A stretch of DNA of 64,000 nucleotides from Sabellastarte sp. h YS-2021 (lineage: Eukaryota; Annelida; Polychaeta; Sabellida; Sabellidae), in NCBI GenBank assembly GCA_964017235.1, contig OZ024929.1:26223464-26287463 (forward strand), written 5' to 3'. Below the pieces are notes generated by a model. It saw only the letters and a list, made by a program, of their open reading frames with translations. It ran no database searches and was not told the origin of the DNA. Below, one piece after another: positions 1-12,300 of the stretch (position 1 is its first letter; each line of letters begins with the position of its first letter). The translations under genes and the position numbers were made by a program.

Positions 1-291
1 GTAAAACATCACTGATGGTAATTAAAAAGTAGTATGTGGATTGTAGATAGATATTGTTATCTATTATGTTTCTGCATACATTGTAAGAGTTTAAACTGTA
101 GTTTCTGACAATGTTTTATCATCCATGTGTTTTCTATATTTCAATTTTCTATATAAGGGGTTGCCTCATGTAACAGTAATATGTCACCTGTATGTGTCCA
201 GTACATGTACATTCCACTCTAGTAAAGGTGTTAGAGTTATTACAGGCTGTAAATATGGTTACCTGTGTGTTTATCTGTATGTTCCACCCAG

Positions 292-382
292 GTGAAGGTG
301 TTACAACTCTTACAGTCAGAGAATGATGTGGTGAGGCAGTATATGTCCAGACTTCTCAATGCATTTGCATCTCTCTGTGAAG
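292..382 (+). CDS. ARMC9: ARMC9 exon a
   Basis: Follows a TTCCACCCAG acceptor and ends before GTAAAA. Reads [20 protein letters not shown] and continues [11 protein letters not shown], ending in phase 1 so that the glycine codon is completed by the next exon. It is an amphipathic helical segment at the start of the armadillo region. It is the first exon visible; the preceding 291 bases are intron with nothing else recognised. Confidence 0.85.
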
Positions 383-3300
383 GTAAAACTTTGCGTATAT
401 TTCAGGTACATCTTCTAGGACTATAGTATATTTGACTCTGGCATATACTATAAAACTGAATGTTGTGCCAATACAGAGGAACCTCTATTATCCAACACTG
501 TATTATCCAGTGTATCTATCAAATCCAATCTACCAACTCCATTTGAGCCTGTTATTTTAGCCCTTCAATTATCGGACTAAAGTGTTACTCACCCAAGGGG
601 GTTGGATAGTAGAGGTTATACTGTATATGCTTGTAAATATGAAACTGGTGTGTGATGTCCTTTATATCAAACCTAGATTGTTCTGCACCTATGATTATCT
701 ATGACCTTCATTGACTGTGGCTACCTAATGTTAACTTACATGATAATTAACCTAATATACCAGTATACCTTCTCTCCATCCTGTTTTTGTTGTGACAGTG
801 CTGTGTGCCTGAAAGTCTTGCCAAAAACTTTTTCGCTCTACCTTGAACATATTGTTTGCAGGCCGTTCATATCTAGCCCAGAGTGCAGACCTGATGCAAG
901 CATTAATGGAGAATCTGCGTTCAGAAGACAGTGACTCTCTGAACAGAGAGAATGTGCTGGGCTGTCTGCAGAAACTCAGCCTCAGGTCAGGAGGGTCAAT
1001 TAATGACAATTATATACTGGAAGTAGTCTTTATTATGTCCACCCCCCTGGGGGTGGATATATTATTTTTGCTTTTTCCGCCGTCCGGCGTCCGATGTCCG
1101 GCGTCACGCATGGTTTCCGCTCATTTAAAGGAAAAGTATTAGAGCTATTGTCACCAAATTTGGTATGCAGGCTTATTGGGTCAGTAGCTTGCTTGGGATT
1201 GCTTTTGGCTGTTGTACCTCTTTTGCTTACTGAGTAATACTTAAGTACAGCTATTTTCAGTACCCATTGGTTTCCGTGCATTGAAGCCAAAATAATTAAA
1301 GATATTTTCCTACAATTTTGAATACAAGATTGTTATGTCCATAGCTCGCTTGGTATTGCATTTGGGACTGATAGCTTTGTCAGTACATGAGTAATAGCCA
1401 TTTAGGTACTTCATTGTGTATTTTCAGTACTACTTTTGAGTAATTTGCTAATATCTCAGAAACCGTAAGAGATAGAGCGATTTCGACAGAATTTTTGACT
1501 CGCAGGGTAGTAGAAAAGTATTCTGTACAAAATTAAAAAATTTCAATTTTCGCCACTTTTGGCGGCCATCTTGAATTTTTGCGAAAAACGAAAAAATCTT
1601 AATATCTCAGAAACCGTAAGAGATAGAGCGATTTGGACAGAATTTTTGACCCATAGGGTAGTAGGAAAATATTCTATATAAAATTTAAAAGTTTCAATTT
1701 TCGCCACTTTTGGCGGCCATCTTGAATTTTTGCGAAAAGCGAAAAAATCTTAATATCTCAGAAACCGTAAGAGATAGAGCGATTTGGACAGAATTTTTGA
1801 CCCGTAGGGTAGTAGGAAAGTATTATTTTTGCTTTTTCCGCCGTCCGGCGTCCCACTTGGTTTCCAGACATTTTAGGCAACAGTTCTTATCCTATCTTTA
1901 CCAAATTTGGCATTCAGGTTTATTGGGTTAATAGCTTGTATGGGATTGCTTTTGGTGATAATAGCTCTATAGCTAACTGAGTAATAGCTACTTTGCTACT
2001 TTTGAGTAGCTCTTTGGTTTCCAGACATTTTAAGGAATGCTATTAAGCCTAGCTTTCTGAAATTTGGTATGGAGATTCATTGGGTTAACAGCTTGTATGG
2101 GATTGCTTTTGGGGGGGATTGCTTCATAGATGAGTGAGTAATTAATTAAATAAATGAGTAATTGGCTATTTTGAATACTGAAAAAGGCAAATGTGCTCAT
2201 ATCTCCTAAACCGTGTGAGATAGAGCGATTTCGTCGAAATTTTGGACCCACAGGGTATCTAAGGAATGTACTCTTTGCAATTTTCAAAAAATTTTCCCCT
2301 CCCCAAAAATGGCGGCCATTTTGAATTTTCGAATTTTTGCCAAAAATTGGCAAAACACAAATTTGCTTCTATCTCCTTAACCGTGCGAGATAGAGCGATT
2401 TCGTCGAAATTTTCGACCCACAGGGTATCTAAGGAATGTAATCTTTACAATTTTCAAAAAATTTTCCCCTCCCCAAAAATGGCGGCCATTTTGAATTTTC
2501 GAATTTTTGCCCAAAATGGCAAAACACAAATTTCCTTCTATCTCCTTAACCGTGCGAGATAGAGCGATTTCGTCAAAATTTTCGACCCGCAGGTATTTGA
2601 GCATTGTATTCTTGGCAATTTTTAAAAAAATTTCCCCTCCCCTAAAATGGCGGCCATTTTGAATTTTCAAATTTTTGCCAAAAATGGCAAAACACAAATT
2701 AGCTTCTATCTCCTTAACCATGCGAGATAGAGCGATTTCGTCGAAATTTTGGACCCACAGGGTATCTAAGGAATGTACTCTTTGCAATTTTCAAAAAATT
2801 TTCCCCTCCCCAAAAATGGCGGCCATTTTGAATTTTCGAATTTTTGCCAAAAATTGGCAAAACACAAATTTGCTTCTATCTCCTTAACCGTGCGAGATAG
2901 AGCGATTTCGTCGAAATTTTCGACCCACAGGGTATCTAAGGAATGTAATCTTTACAATTTTCAAAAAATTTTCCCCTCCCCAAAAATGGCGGCCATTTTG
3001 AATTTTCGAATTTTTGCCCAAAATGGCAAAACACAAATTTCCTTCTATCTCCTTAACCATGCGAGATAGAGCGATTTCGTCAAAATTTTCGACCCGCAGG
3101 TATTTGAGCATTGTATTCTTGGCAATTTTTAAAAAAATTTCCCCTCCCCTAAAATGGCGGCCATTTTGAATTTTCAAATTTTTGCCAAAAATGGCAAAAC
3201 ACAAATTAGCTTCTATCTCCTTAACCATGCGAGATAGAGCGATTTCGTCGAAATTTTCGACCCACAGGGTATCTAAGGAATGTAATCTTTGCAATTTTCA

Positions 3301-6300
3301 AAAAATTTTCCCCTCCCCAAAAATGGCGGCCATTTTGAATTTTCGAATTTTTACCAACAATGGCAAAACACAAATTTGCTTCTATCTCCTTAACCGTGCG
3401 AGATAGAGCGATTTCGTCAAAATTTTCGACCCAAGGGGTATCTAAGGAATGTACTCTTGCAATTTTCAAAAAATTTTCCCCTCCCCACATATGGCGGTCA
3501 TTTTGAATTTTCGGATTTTTGCCCAAAATGGAAAAACACAAACTGGCCTTAACCGTGCAAAATAGAGTTATTTCGTTGAAATTTTCGACCCATAGGGTAT
3601 CTAAGAAATGTACTCTTGGCAATTTTCAAAAAATTTACCTTTTCCCAAAAATGGCGGCCATTTTGAACTTTCAAATTTTTTCCAAAAATAGAAAAACAGG
3701 AATTTGCTTCTATCTTCTTAACCGTGCAAGATAGAGTGATTTCGTCAAAATTTTCAACCCAACCAATGCAAAAAGGCATGAAGCTGAAATAATTTACATC
3801 TACACTAATAAATATTTAAGCATCATTGATATATTTTACAAATGAAACAGGGTCTTGTAAGACTACTGTACAATTTTGCCAAAAGGTTCATGGGGTGGAC
3901 ATTACACATGATAATGTGTGTTCTTCTATGCTATCCTGTTTCTATTCGCATCTACTATCAGGGTTAGCGAAGTACCTCTAAAATATGGAGTCCAGCGGAC
4001 TACATGTCCTCCGAAAAATGGAGTCCCAATCATTTTTTCCTGAGTCCAGTGTTTGCGTTAGTGTTATGAAACGTCGGGTACCTTGTACTTTATAGCTCAT
4101 CAAAAAGGGGTACCACTGTATGAAAATTGGGTGCAAGTAATAATTTTTCTCCCGTAATTCAGGTACATTTAAATATATATAAGCACTATCCAATTTCCTT
4201 TATACTGATAAATAATATGCATCTGTACATAAATAAATGCTAAAAATATTTTTAAAAGCTAAACCCCAGTCAACAAACTTCATTTTAGTGCAATTAGATT
4301 GAAATTTATTTTGTATTTAAGCTACAAATATGTCATTGATACTGTTTGAAATATAAAAATTTGTAGGTTTCATTGCTTTTTGTTTGACAAAAATTCATTG
4401 GGTAGTCCCAGAGATATAGTTTTTTTGTTACATCCCCTGTAAATATTTTCGAATTTTACAGCTTTTATTTTCCGGGCAACTTTCCGGGGTTAAATATCAG
4501 GAGTTTCCGAGATTTGGTAAAATAGTTTGTCTCCCACGAAATTCACCGTTCTGGCTTGTCGTTTCGACTGTTTCCGTGCAGAGATCAGCCTTTCTTTCGA
4601 TATATAACGTTTTGAGTAGATATGCTAGTGTACGAAATATCTCGCTTTACAATGGTGGACGTAAACAACTTGCCATGAAATCGCTCGAAACCATTTAATT
4701 TTAAAATATAAAGCTTATTTTCAGTGTTATATATATTGCTTGCATATCTACGCTTCGTGCCACCGAAATTCGCTTCTAAAGCAGAAATATTTCCTTCATA
4801 AAAATCGCGTCCCGATGGACGCACTGACAACCGAAATTTGCGTCCAAATCTGAAATACCGCGTGTTTAATATACTCGGACGGCGTAATCGCGAACCCTGA
4901 CTATCAACAGGGCGTCCTATTTCTAGTCTTATACCTTACAGTAGTACATATTAAGATTGTGACTTCGTTAGAAAAACGACACCGGGTATTCGTCTCGCAA
5001 GAACCGATCCGAATTCGGGTAACCGTCTTTTAGTTTTCACCCAGTGGAAGTAGCAGAGAAGCAAACATGGCGGATGATGTAAACAAAACGTTACGAAAAA
5101 TAATGTTAAATATCTGTATAACTAATGTGGGTGTTCCACCACACGACTAAGGCTCCCAATTAAGGGTTTTGAGGGTCGGTTTCAAAAATATGCTTAGTCC
5201 CAGGCTTCCTGTAAGGGTCGGTTGTGGTCGGTTGAGGCCGTGTGAGAAATCAAACATGTTTGATATTTCTCCCGACCCCAACCGATTATTTTTTCCCGCC
5301 ATAAACAAAATGTCCAGTCCCAGGCTTCCTCAGGCCTCCTCAGATCAAATTTACACAGTCCTATGTTGTCCCAGGCCGCCTGCGACCCTTAGTCGCCTAC
5401 CCTTAGTCCCAGACCCTCTATACCTTAGTCCCAGGCTTCCTGCGACCCTTAGTCCCATTGCAAAGCAAAAATCGGCTATCTCGGTCTGGGGACGCCTGGG
5501 GACGCCTCAGGACACCTTGTGGGGTCGGGACTTAATCCTGGGTTAGTCGGGGCTTAGTCCCAGGAGGCCTGAGGCGTCCTGGGACCCAGTCGGTTTGTCT
5601 ACGACAGGATCGTGGTTCAAACCGACCAGAAAAATGGCTTAGTCTGTTCTTAGTCCCAGACCAGTTAGGGACTGTCTGGGGCCTCCTGGGGCGTCCTGAG
5701 GCCGATCTGTAGTTAATCCCAGACCTTCATACCGATTCTGTCTTCCACCCCATTGGTCAATTTTTTTTCCATTTTTTCCAAGACTACCCACGATTAAGGG
5801 TCGCCGACAGGATCGGGGCTTAATCCTTTGGTGGAACAAGGGCATAAGGAAAATTACGTGAAAAACAAACAGCAATTAAAGAAATCTGACAGAATACTAA
5901 GGTTTAGCCAAGTATTTCATTGATTTTCGGTATATTTAATGTTTTTTTCGGTTAACCGCTTCGTCAGTTTGTAACCGGTTTCACAAGAAATTCGGACCGT
6001 TTTCGGGTAACCGGGTAACCTATCACAGCCTTAGTACATATCTGTGCTGATAGATTTAAAAATATATGATAGAAATTCTGGGAGGGGCAGTAATGTACAT
6101 AAACGGAGTGTTTTTTATGGTTAGAATTAATTACAAGTGCATAAACAGTCTCAGGTGACGAATGTATTATTAGTTGATATGGCTGTTATCAGTTGTGAAT
6201 TTCACATAGTATGAGGAATTTCCTATTTCCTTATGCTTTATAATGCTGAGACCTGTTGTCACTGTATTACAATGTAATTATTTGCTTATAGGCGTCTGTT

Positions 6301-9300
6301 GCATATCATCAAATGTTTGGAAGTTACACTTTCTGTTGAATCCATGGCAATATATTTCTCTGTTCCAGACGACAGCTGCAGAGCATCATGATTGAGCACA
6401 ATATCATTGTGTGGCTGGTGAGTGTGTTGGAGGACAATGATGCCTTGTCTGACTACACACTAGAGTATGCTGTGGCTCTCCTCATGAACCTCTGTCTCAG
6501 GAATGCTGGTACCACACTACAAACCCTATTATACAAACTTCTAACAGTTCGTGTCTCAGATCTTTTCATTCATCCACAGTTACCAGATGTATGTTGTGGT
6601 TCATTTGATGGAATGAAGTTAGCACTGTAGTTCTAGTCAGTTTTTAGGAAAAAGATAATAGACTATTGTTTCAATGATTTAATTCTATGTGGAAGGTTAA
6701 ACTTGGCATTACCAAAATCAATTAAATCCTGTACAAACAGGAGGCTGTAGCAGTACATAGTGTATTGTGTATAAGATATACAAAATGACAGGTGTGAACT
6801 GATTACAGGTAAGAAGAGGTGTGCTGAGAGTCCTGCAAAGATCCTGAAGGTACTCAGTGACTTACTGGGACACGAGAACCAGGAGGTATGGTTTTAACAC
6901 CAAATTTGGTACTTTGCATACTTAATTATTAATGAAAACATTTTGATGGTAATATTGTAACTATAAAATTTCAGGCCTGAGTTTCTTTTTTAGCGTTGCT
7001 CCATAGTGGTGTATTAAAGATTAGTTGATCACTTTATCTTTTATTAAGAACACGAATGCACCTTCACAGTCTTTGTTTTGTGATTGAAGTATATCAGGCC
7101 TGAATTTACATTTAAATAAGGCTCTTCAATAATATAATGAAGATATATGTTGAAAATCAGTGTACTGTGGAAACCTGTGGACATGGTTAATTTGTGGAAA
7201 TCTGTGGAATCTTGTGCACATGGTTAATTTGCATGAATTGGGTGTTGTGTTCAGTACCATCATCTGGGCATTCACATACTGTTTTTACTTTTCTCTTTAA
7301 TGAGACTTAATGTTGTACATATCTAAAATGTACTTGATTAAAATCATCTAAAATAAGAGGTATCAAGGTTGAAATGAATGGTACTTTTTGTGCTCTTTTT
7401 ATTTAATATTACTCTACTTCTTATGGAGTATCCTTCTTTGGTAAAAAATAGTTCTAAACTTTGTATGACTTTCATTTTTAAGTCATAATAAAAAAAAAAC
7501 TTTCTTGAAGCCAATTTTATAAGGATATTGGCAGAAAGTCCTGACATAGACAGTGCCCTTTTCACAACTGGGAGCTAATTGGTAACCATGAATAACTGAT
7601 TTATCTTTGAGCAGAACTTAAGTACACAGTCTTGGTTTTAGGAGTATGACATCTTAAGTCAAAGATTGGTTTAAATAAGGTGCCATAACCCAATTTGAGA
7701 GTCAGTATGTTGTGGAAAAGTATTCGCATGTTGGGTTTGCATGAATTCAGGTGATGGGCATGTTGGAGATATTTTAGTTTTGAGCTTGTCATCCTCTGTC
7801 GCATTGATTCCTTTCAGATACAATAATTAGTTGACCTCAAGCTTCATATTGTGTGTGTGGGTTTGAAGAGGCAAGTGCAAGAAGTCTATTTGATTGTGAC
7901 CTTGACATTCAATTTCAAGGTCAATGGTGGCCCTGAGAATGTGAAGTTTTGGGTCTTTTTTCACCTTCTGACCCTATTTTCATATATTGTAGCTTGATAT
8001 TTTGGGAAGTTGTACTTGTGAAGATGGTAAAAAAAGTATAGACATCCAGTACCTTGACCTTGAGTGTGCTTGTTCATCTCGCACCTTTAATCCCTGCGTC
8101 AAGATCAAACAGGATCTGCTTTTCAAAACTGCCTTGTTTATTTCTTGGGGTTTGGAATGTCAAAACAACTTCGATGGAAATCAGCTGTCAAAAACCTTGT
8201 ATTTCCCTTATTATTAAGGGTCCCGCTTGTTTGTATATGGGAGGAAATCAGGCTCTGCCGACTCCACGTATTGTTTTCCTTATAACTCTGTGACCATTGG
8301 GCGGATTCTTTTCAAATTTGGAGGGGGTATGCAGTAGCCCTGGCAAATTTTTTTAATATGCTGCAGTGACATTTTGACCAATCAGAGAGGTCACATGACC
8401 AAAAATGTCTTTTTTTTCGATGGGTAAGCTTGTCTGGATGATAACAACTTGAAAGGGATTTTATCTATGCACCTGAAACTTAGCAAACACATTCATTCTA
8501 TTAAAATCTGGAAATCATTAGATTTTGGCATTGATTGGTAAAGTAATGGCCGGCTAATTAAGCGGCCCGTCAGGGACGCTTATTTGTTTTCACCAAAGTT
8601 CGACTGATCACCGCCGCCGCCGGATTATGGTCTCCCTTGAATAACTTCTTAGCCTTTCAAATTTTTCTTCCCTTCTTATCTTTCTTTAAAACTATAGGGG
8701 CGGGAAAAATTTTTGAGATACTTTGCGCAGACCTTAAGCTTTACTTAAGGTAACCTTAAGCATACCTCCAAAACACCTCGTCATCGCGTTTTGGAAAAAA
8801 ACCACACACATCTGTTCTATAAAATTTATCAGGTACATTCTAGACCAAATTTCCAAGGTCGGAAAGGATTTTCTCATCAATCGGACCATAGATGCCTGAA
8901 TGGGAGGCGTTTTATTTTTGTAAATTTTTTAAAAATGGGTACTTGGTCTGTATCTCAAAAACGTTTTTTTTTTCTTCGTTTTGTTGGAATAACTTAATCA
9001 GCTACTTTTTGATAATCTTTCACATGCCGAAGTTTTAGCCCTGTATCTGCAATTTTAAGGTCACCTTAATGTCAAAAAACGGGGTTTTAGCCCTCCAGTT
9101 CACTTAGTTTTTCACTTTTTTCAACCAAACTTGGCACATATATTAAGATTTGCCAAAGGAATATCCTGACTTTATGGTGACCTTAAACTCAAAATGTTAA
9201 TGGACATTTGGCCTGCTTAAAGTCATCAAATTGGAATAAAATCCTCTGGCTCCTTTCTTTTTCCATTTTTTTATATCGAAATTATCACTGGTATTAAACT

Positions 9301-12300
9301 AGATAAAAATAATACTTATGGTCACCTTAAACTCTCAGTGTGAATGGAGTTGTAGCCACCTTAAAGTGAAATAAGGGGGTTTTCAGCCTCCAAGTATCTT
9401 TTTGTTCGACTGACCTCAGTTAAACTTTGCACACTTATAAAGGATGGCAAACCAAAGGGTTATCCTAACTTTAAGGTGACCTTAAACTGTTAATATAATT
9501 TTGGTCCCCCTAAAGTCATAACATTTGAATAAAGCCATCAGCTAAACTTTGTACACTTATAAAGGATGACAAAAGGGACATTCTCATTTTATGGTCACCT
9601 TAAAGTCGCAATATGGATGAAGTTATGGTCACCTTGCAGTGAAATTATGGAGTTTTTAATCTCCAGCTATCGTATTGTTCAGCAGAGCTCGGTTAAATTT
9701 GTACACTTTTAAAGATGACATGAGGGACATTCTTATTTTCTTTCCGCCTTGGAGTTCCAATACAAGTACAGTCATGGCCATCTTGACGTGAAAATGAGGA
9801 TTTTCAGCCCCTAACTGATTTACTGTTCAGTAATATCAGTTTAACTTGACATTGATTATACTAAAGTAAGATTTTGTATAACATTTCACTTAAAATTCCT
9901 GTACTTAAGAGGCTTTGGCCATCTTAACATGATAAATGTATACTTCTTGCTCCCTCCTCATTTATTTTAACACTTTTTAAAACCACACCTGGCATATGTA
10001 TGCTTAAAAATATTTATGCTGTCTGGCAAACCTAATCTCTTAGTGTTTATGAAGTTATGACATCTTCAAAGAAAAAAATGAGCTATTTATGATGCACTGA
10101 TGTGGTTATATTGCAACTGATCAGTGTTCACATAATATAAATTCCCAATTTTAGGCAGATTAAAAAACCACATTCTTCTGATTCCATTCATTTGGAAATG
10201 TGGGGATATAACTTTTCCTTTTTGGAAAAAAAGCTTCAATTGATTCAACTTTTGTTTTGTAGAAGGAGTTGATGATCTAGCTACTTGTTCACATAGACTA
10301 TATAAATTGGTCAAATGTATACACCTGACTTCTTTCACAATATAAGATGCTTGAAAAAAAAAACACTTTCTCATAAACAGTTTTTCTTGTACAGCATTTT
10401 ATGTATCTCCAGCTGAGTGGAAATGAATGACTTGTCCTTTTCTTCTTCCTCCCCAACTCTGTTGTGTGATATCTATCAAAAGGCACATTCATGGAAAGTC
10501 TTTCTATGCAGAAAGAACCCCCCCCCCCCCAACCCCCCCCCCCCCCAACTCCCCTTTAGTGCACACAAAAAGCAAGTGGAAAAAAAGAATGGCCTCAGTG
10601 GCGGGGTTCATGGAGGGAGATGATAGATAGAGATATATATGTTACAGTCAATCTGTGAAACCAGTCATTACGCGTAATGACTGAAAGTTTCAGTCATTTC
10701 GCGTAGTGACTGAAATGACCAGTCATTACGCGTAATGACTAAAATTTTCAGTCATTTCATGTAATGACTGAAAATAAGGTCCAGTCATTACGCGTAATGG
10801 CTGAATTGTGATAAATAGTTTTAAATACTTGTTTTACTAAAAATGAAATTGTCTGGCCTCACTTAGTAATTTAAATTGCATTCTCATGTGATTACTAAAG
10901 AGGGGTAATGAAATTATCACTTCAGATTTGAACATATTCTGACATGATTACTGATTGATAACATGGGTAAATGACCAAATTATCAAACTCTTCTACAGTA
11001 ATTTTAACTAAGCCCCACTTCTTTTAATTCATGTCATAAAAATGACCTTCATATATATGTACTCCCTTGTAAAATATGACAGGGGACCCAATAGATAGGT
11101 AGCATTCCTAACAAACGGGGACCCGATCTATAGACTCTTACTAACATCTAAAGTTCTGTGTAACATGCTTTAAGTTATCCTACTCGGGCTTTAATAACTA
11201 TTACAAGAATGGATTAAGTTGTCCCAGTTATGTTAGAACATTAAAGGTCAATTCCATCTTTGATAAACAGACTGTTTCTGTGGAGAGGTCAAACAACAGT
11301 AACAAGATGCACTCAGAGAGAGCAAAACGCTCGACTCCATGTGACCAGTCTCTCAAGTGATATAAAATATTGTAAGGAAGACAATAAAATAAAACCAAAC
11401 ATGTAAATTTATTTTCATAGAAATATCAAGAAGAAAGCTAAAGTCATTAAAAATACATTGAAATGGGACCTGAATTGGGACATGAACTTTTTGTCCCTAA
11501 AATAAGATCCTGATCATTGTTTTAGTAACTTCTTCCTTCAGTCAGGTCCTACTCACAAATTTTTAAGTAAAGATCTGTTCATTAGTTTTGGAGTAATCTA
11601 AACACCCCCCCCACCCCCCACCCCCCCATGCACACACAAAAAATAAAACAAACATAAACAATTAACACACAAAAACATAAACTGCTGGTGGAGGTCAAAA
11701 TTCTGTTTAAAGGTGAAAATCATGCATGGTAATTTTTTGTGATGGACTGTCAAGGAATTGAAAGAAAAAAGAGAAAATAAAACAGAAATAATAATTAATA
11801 AAAATGATGAATATGCCACCTCCCTCTTTATTATGTTTATGTCAATTTCAAGACATACAATGAGAAGAAATATTTTTACTTAAAGACATCAAGTATCACA
11901 AGCTAGGTTTGTGACCTCACAATGGCAGTTACATTGTGACATCACTTATTAATGACATCATCAGAAAGCAAAATATTGATTTTTACGTATGTGATGAAGA
12001 GAAGCAGTTTCACTGTGTGCTCCCAATTAAAATAAGAAAAACTCTCTCCTGGCTTTAATTTTTAAACAAATTAGACCAAATTTGGAAGAATCCGTCTGTA
12101 CCCCATGAAATACCTTCCCACCAAATTTGAGATTGATTGAAGTTATAGTTTTTGAGTTATAAGGGAAAAATGGTGCACAGACAGAGAAGCAGATTTCACT
12201 GTAAAAGCCCAATTAAAAATAAGAAAAGCTCTCTCCTGGCTTTAGTTTTCACACAAATTACACCAAATTTGAAAGAATCCGTCTGTACCCCATAAAATAC

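Larger units (their letters stand above)
1034..4926 (+). mobile_element. CCACCCC-headed repeat, copy 1 (Helitron/pearl-like), interrupted
   Basis: Begins TATGTCCACCCC and immediately forms a palindrome with GGGGGTGGATATA. The core holds three 148-bp units (about 1454-1835) and nine to ten 169-bp units (about 2190-3760). Near the 3' end GGGGTGGACATT (3895-3906) is the inverse of the head. It is followed by a hairpin ACACAT-gata-ATGTGT and a tail ending CTATTTCTAG (4917-4926). The same order is found in copy 2 (18416-20106). A 941-bp MITE interrupts the tail. The architecture (5' palindrome, minisatellite core, 3' hairpin, T on both flanks, no TIR-type duplication) resembles bivalve pearl elements and Helentron-type non-autonomous elements. 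Class is inference. Confidence 0.65.

Noticed and set aside
701-1142. Open frames of 77 and 99 residues spanning exon b
   Set aside because: They only partly coincide with the spliced exon and run through its splice sites into intron and repeat.
2377-3779. Open frames of 70-136 residues on both strands with repeating [11 protein letters not shown] or [15 protein letters not shown] peptides
   Set aside because: They are translations of the 169-bp minisatellite, occur on both strands, and the same happens at 18784-19905. No splice or start context.
1034-3906. DNA transposon bounded by TATGTCCACCCC and GGGGTGGACATT as terminal inverted repeats
   Set aside because: Both copies continue identically beyond GGGGTGGACATT for about 70 bp to CTATTTNTAG, so this is not the true 3' end.
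5169-5546. 125-residue Pro/Arg-rich frame
   Set aside because: Produced by the CTTAGTCCCAG-rich repeat; low complexity and no start or splice support.
10660-10820. CRISPR-like array (repeated CAGTCATTACGCGTAATGAC with short spacers)
   Set aside because: The window is eukaryotic, the repeats are palindromes of varying arm sequence, spacers are only a few bases, and the array is mirrored at the other end of element A.
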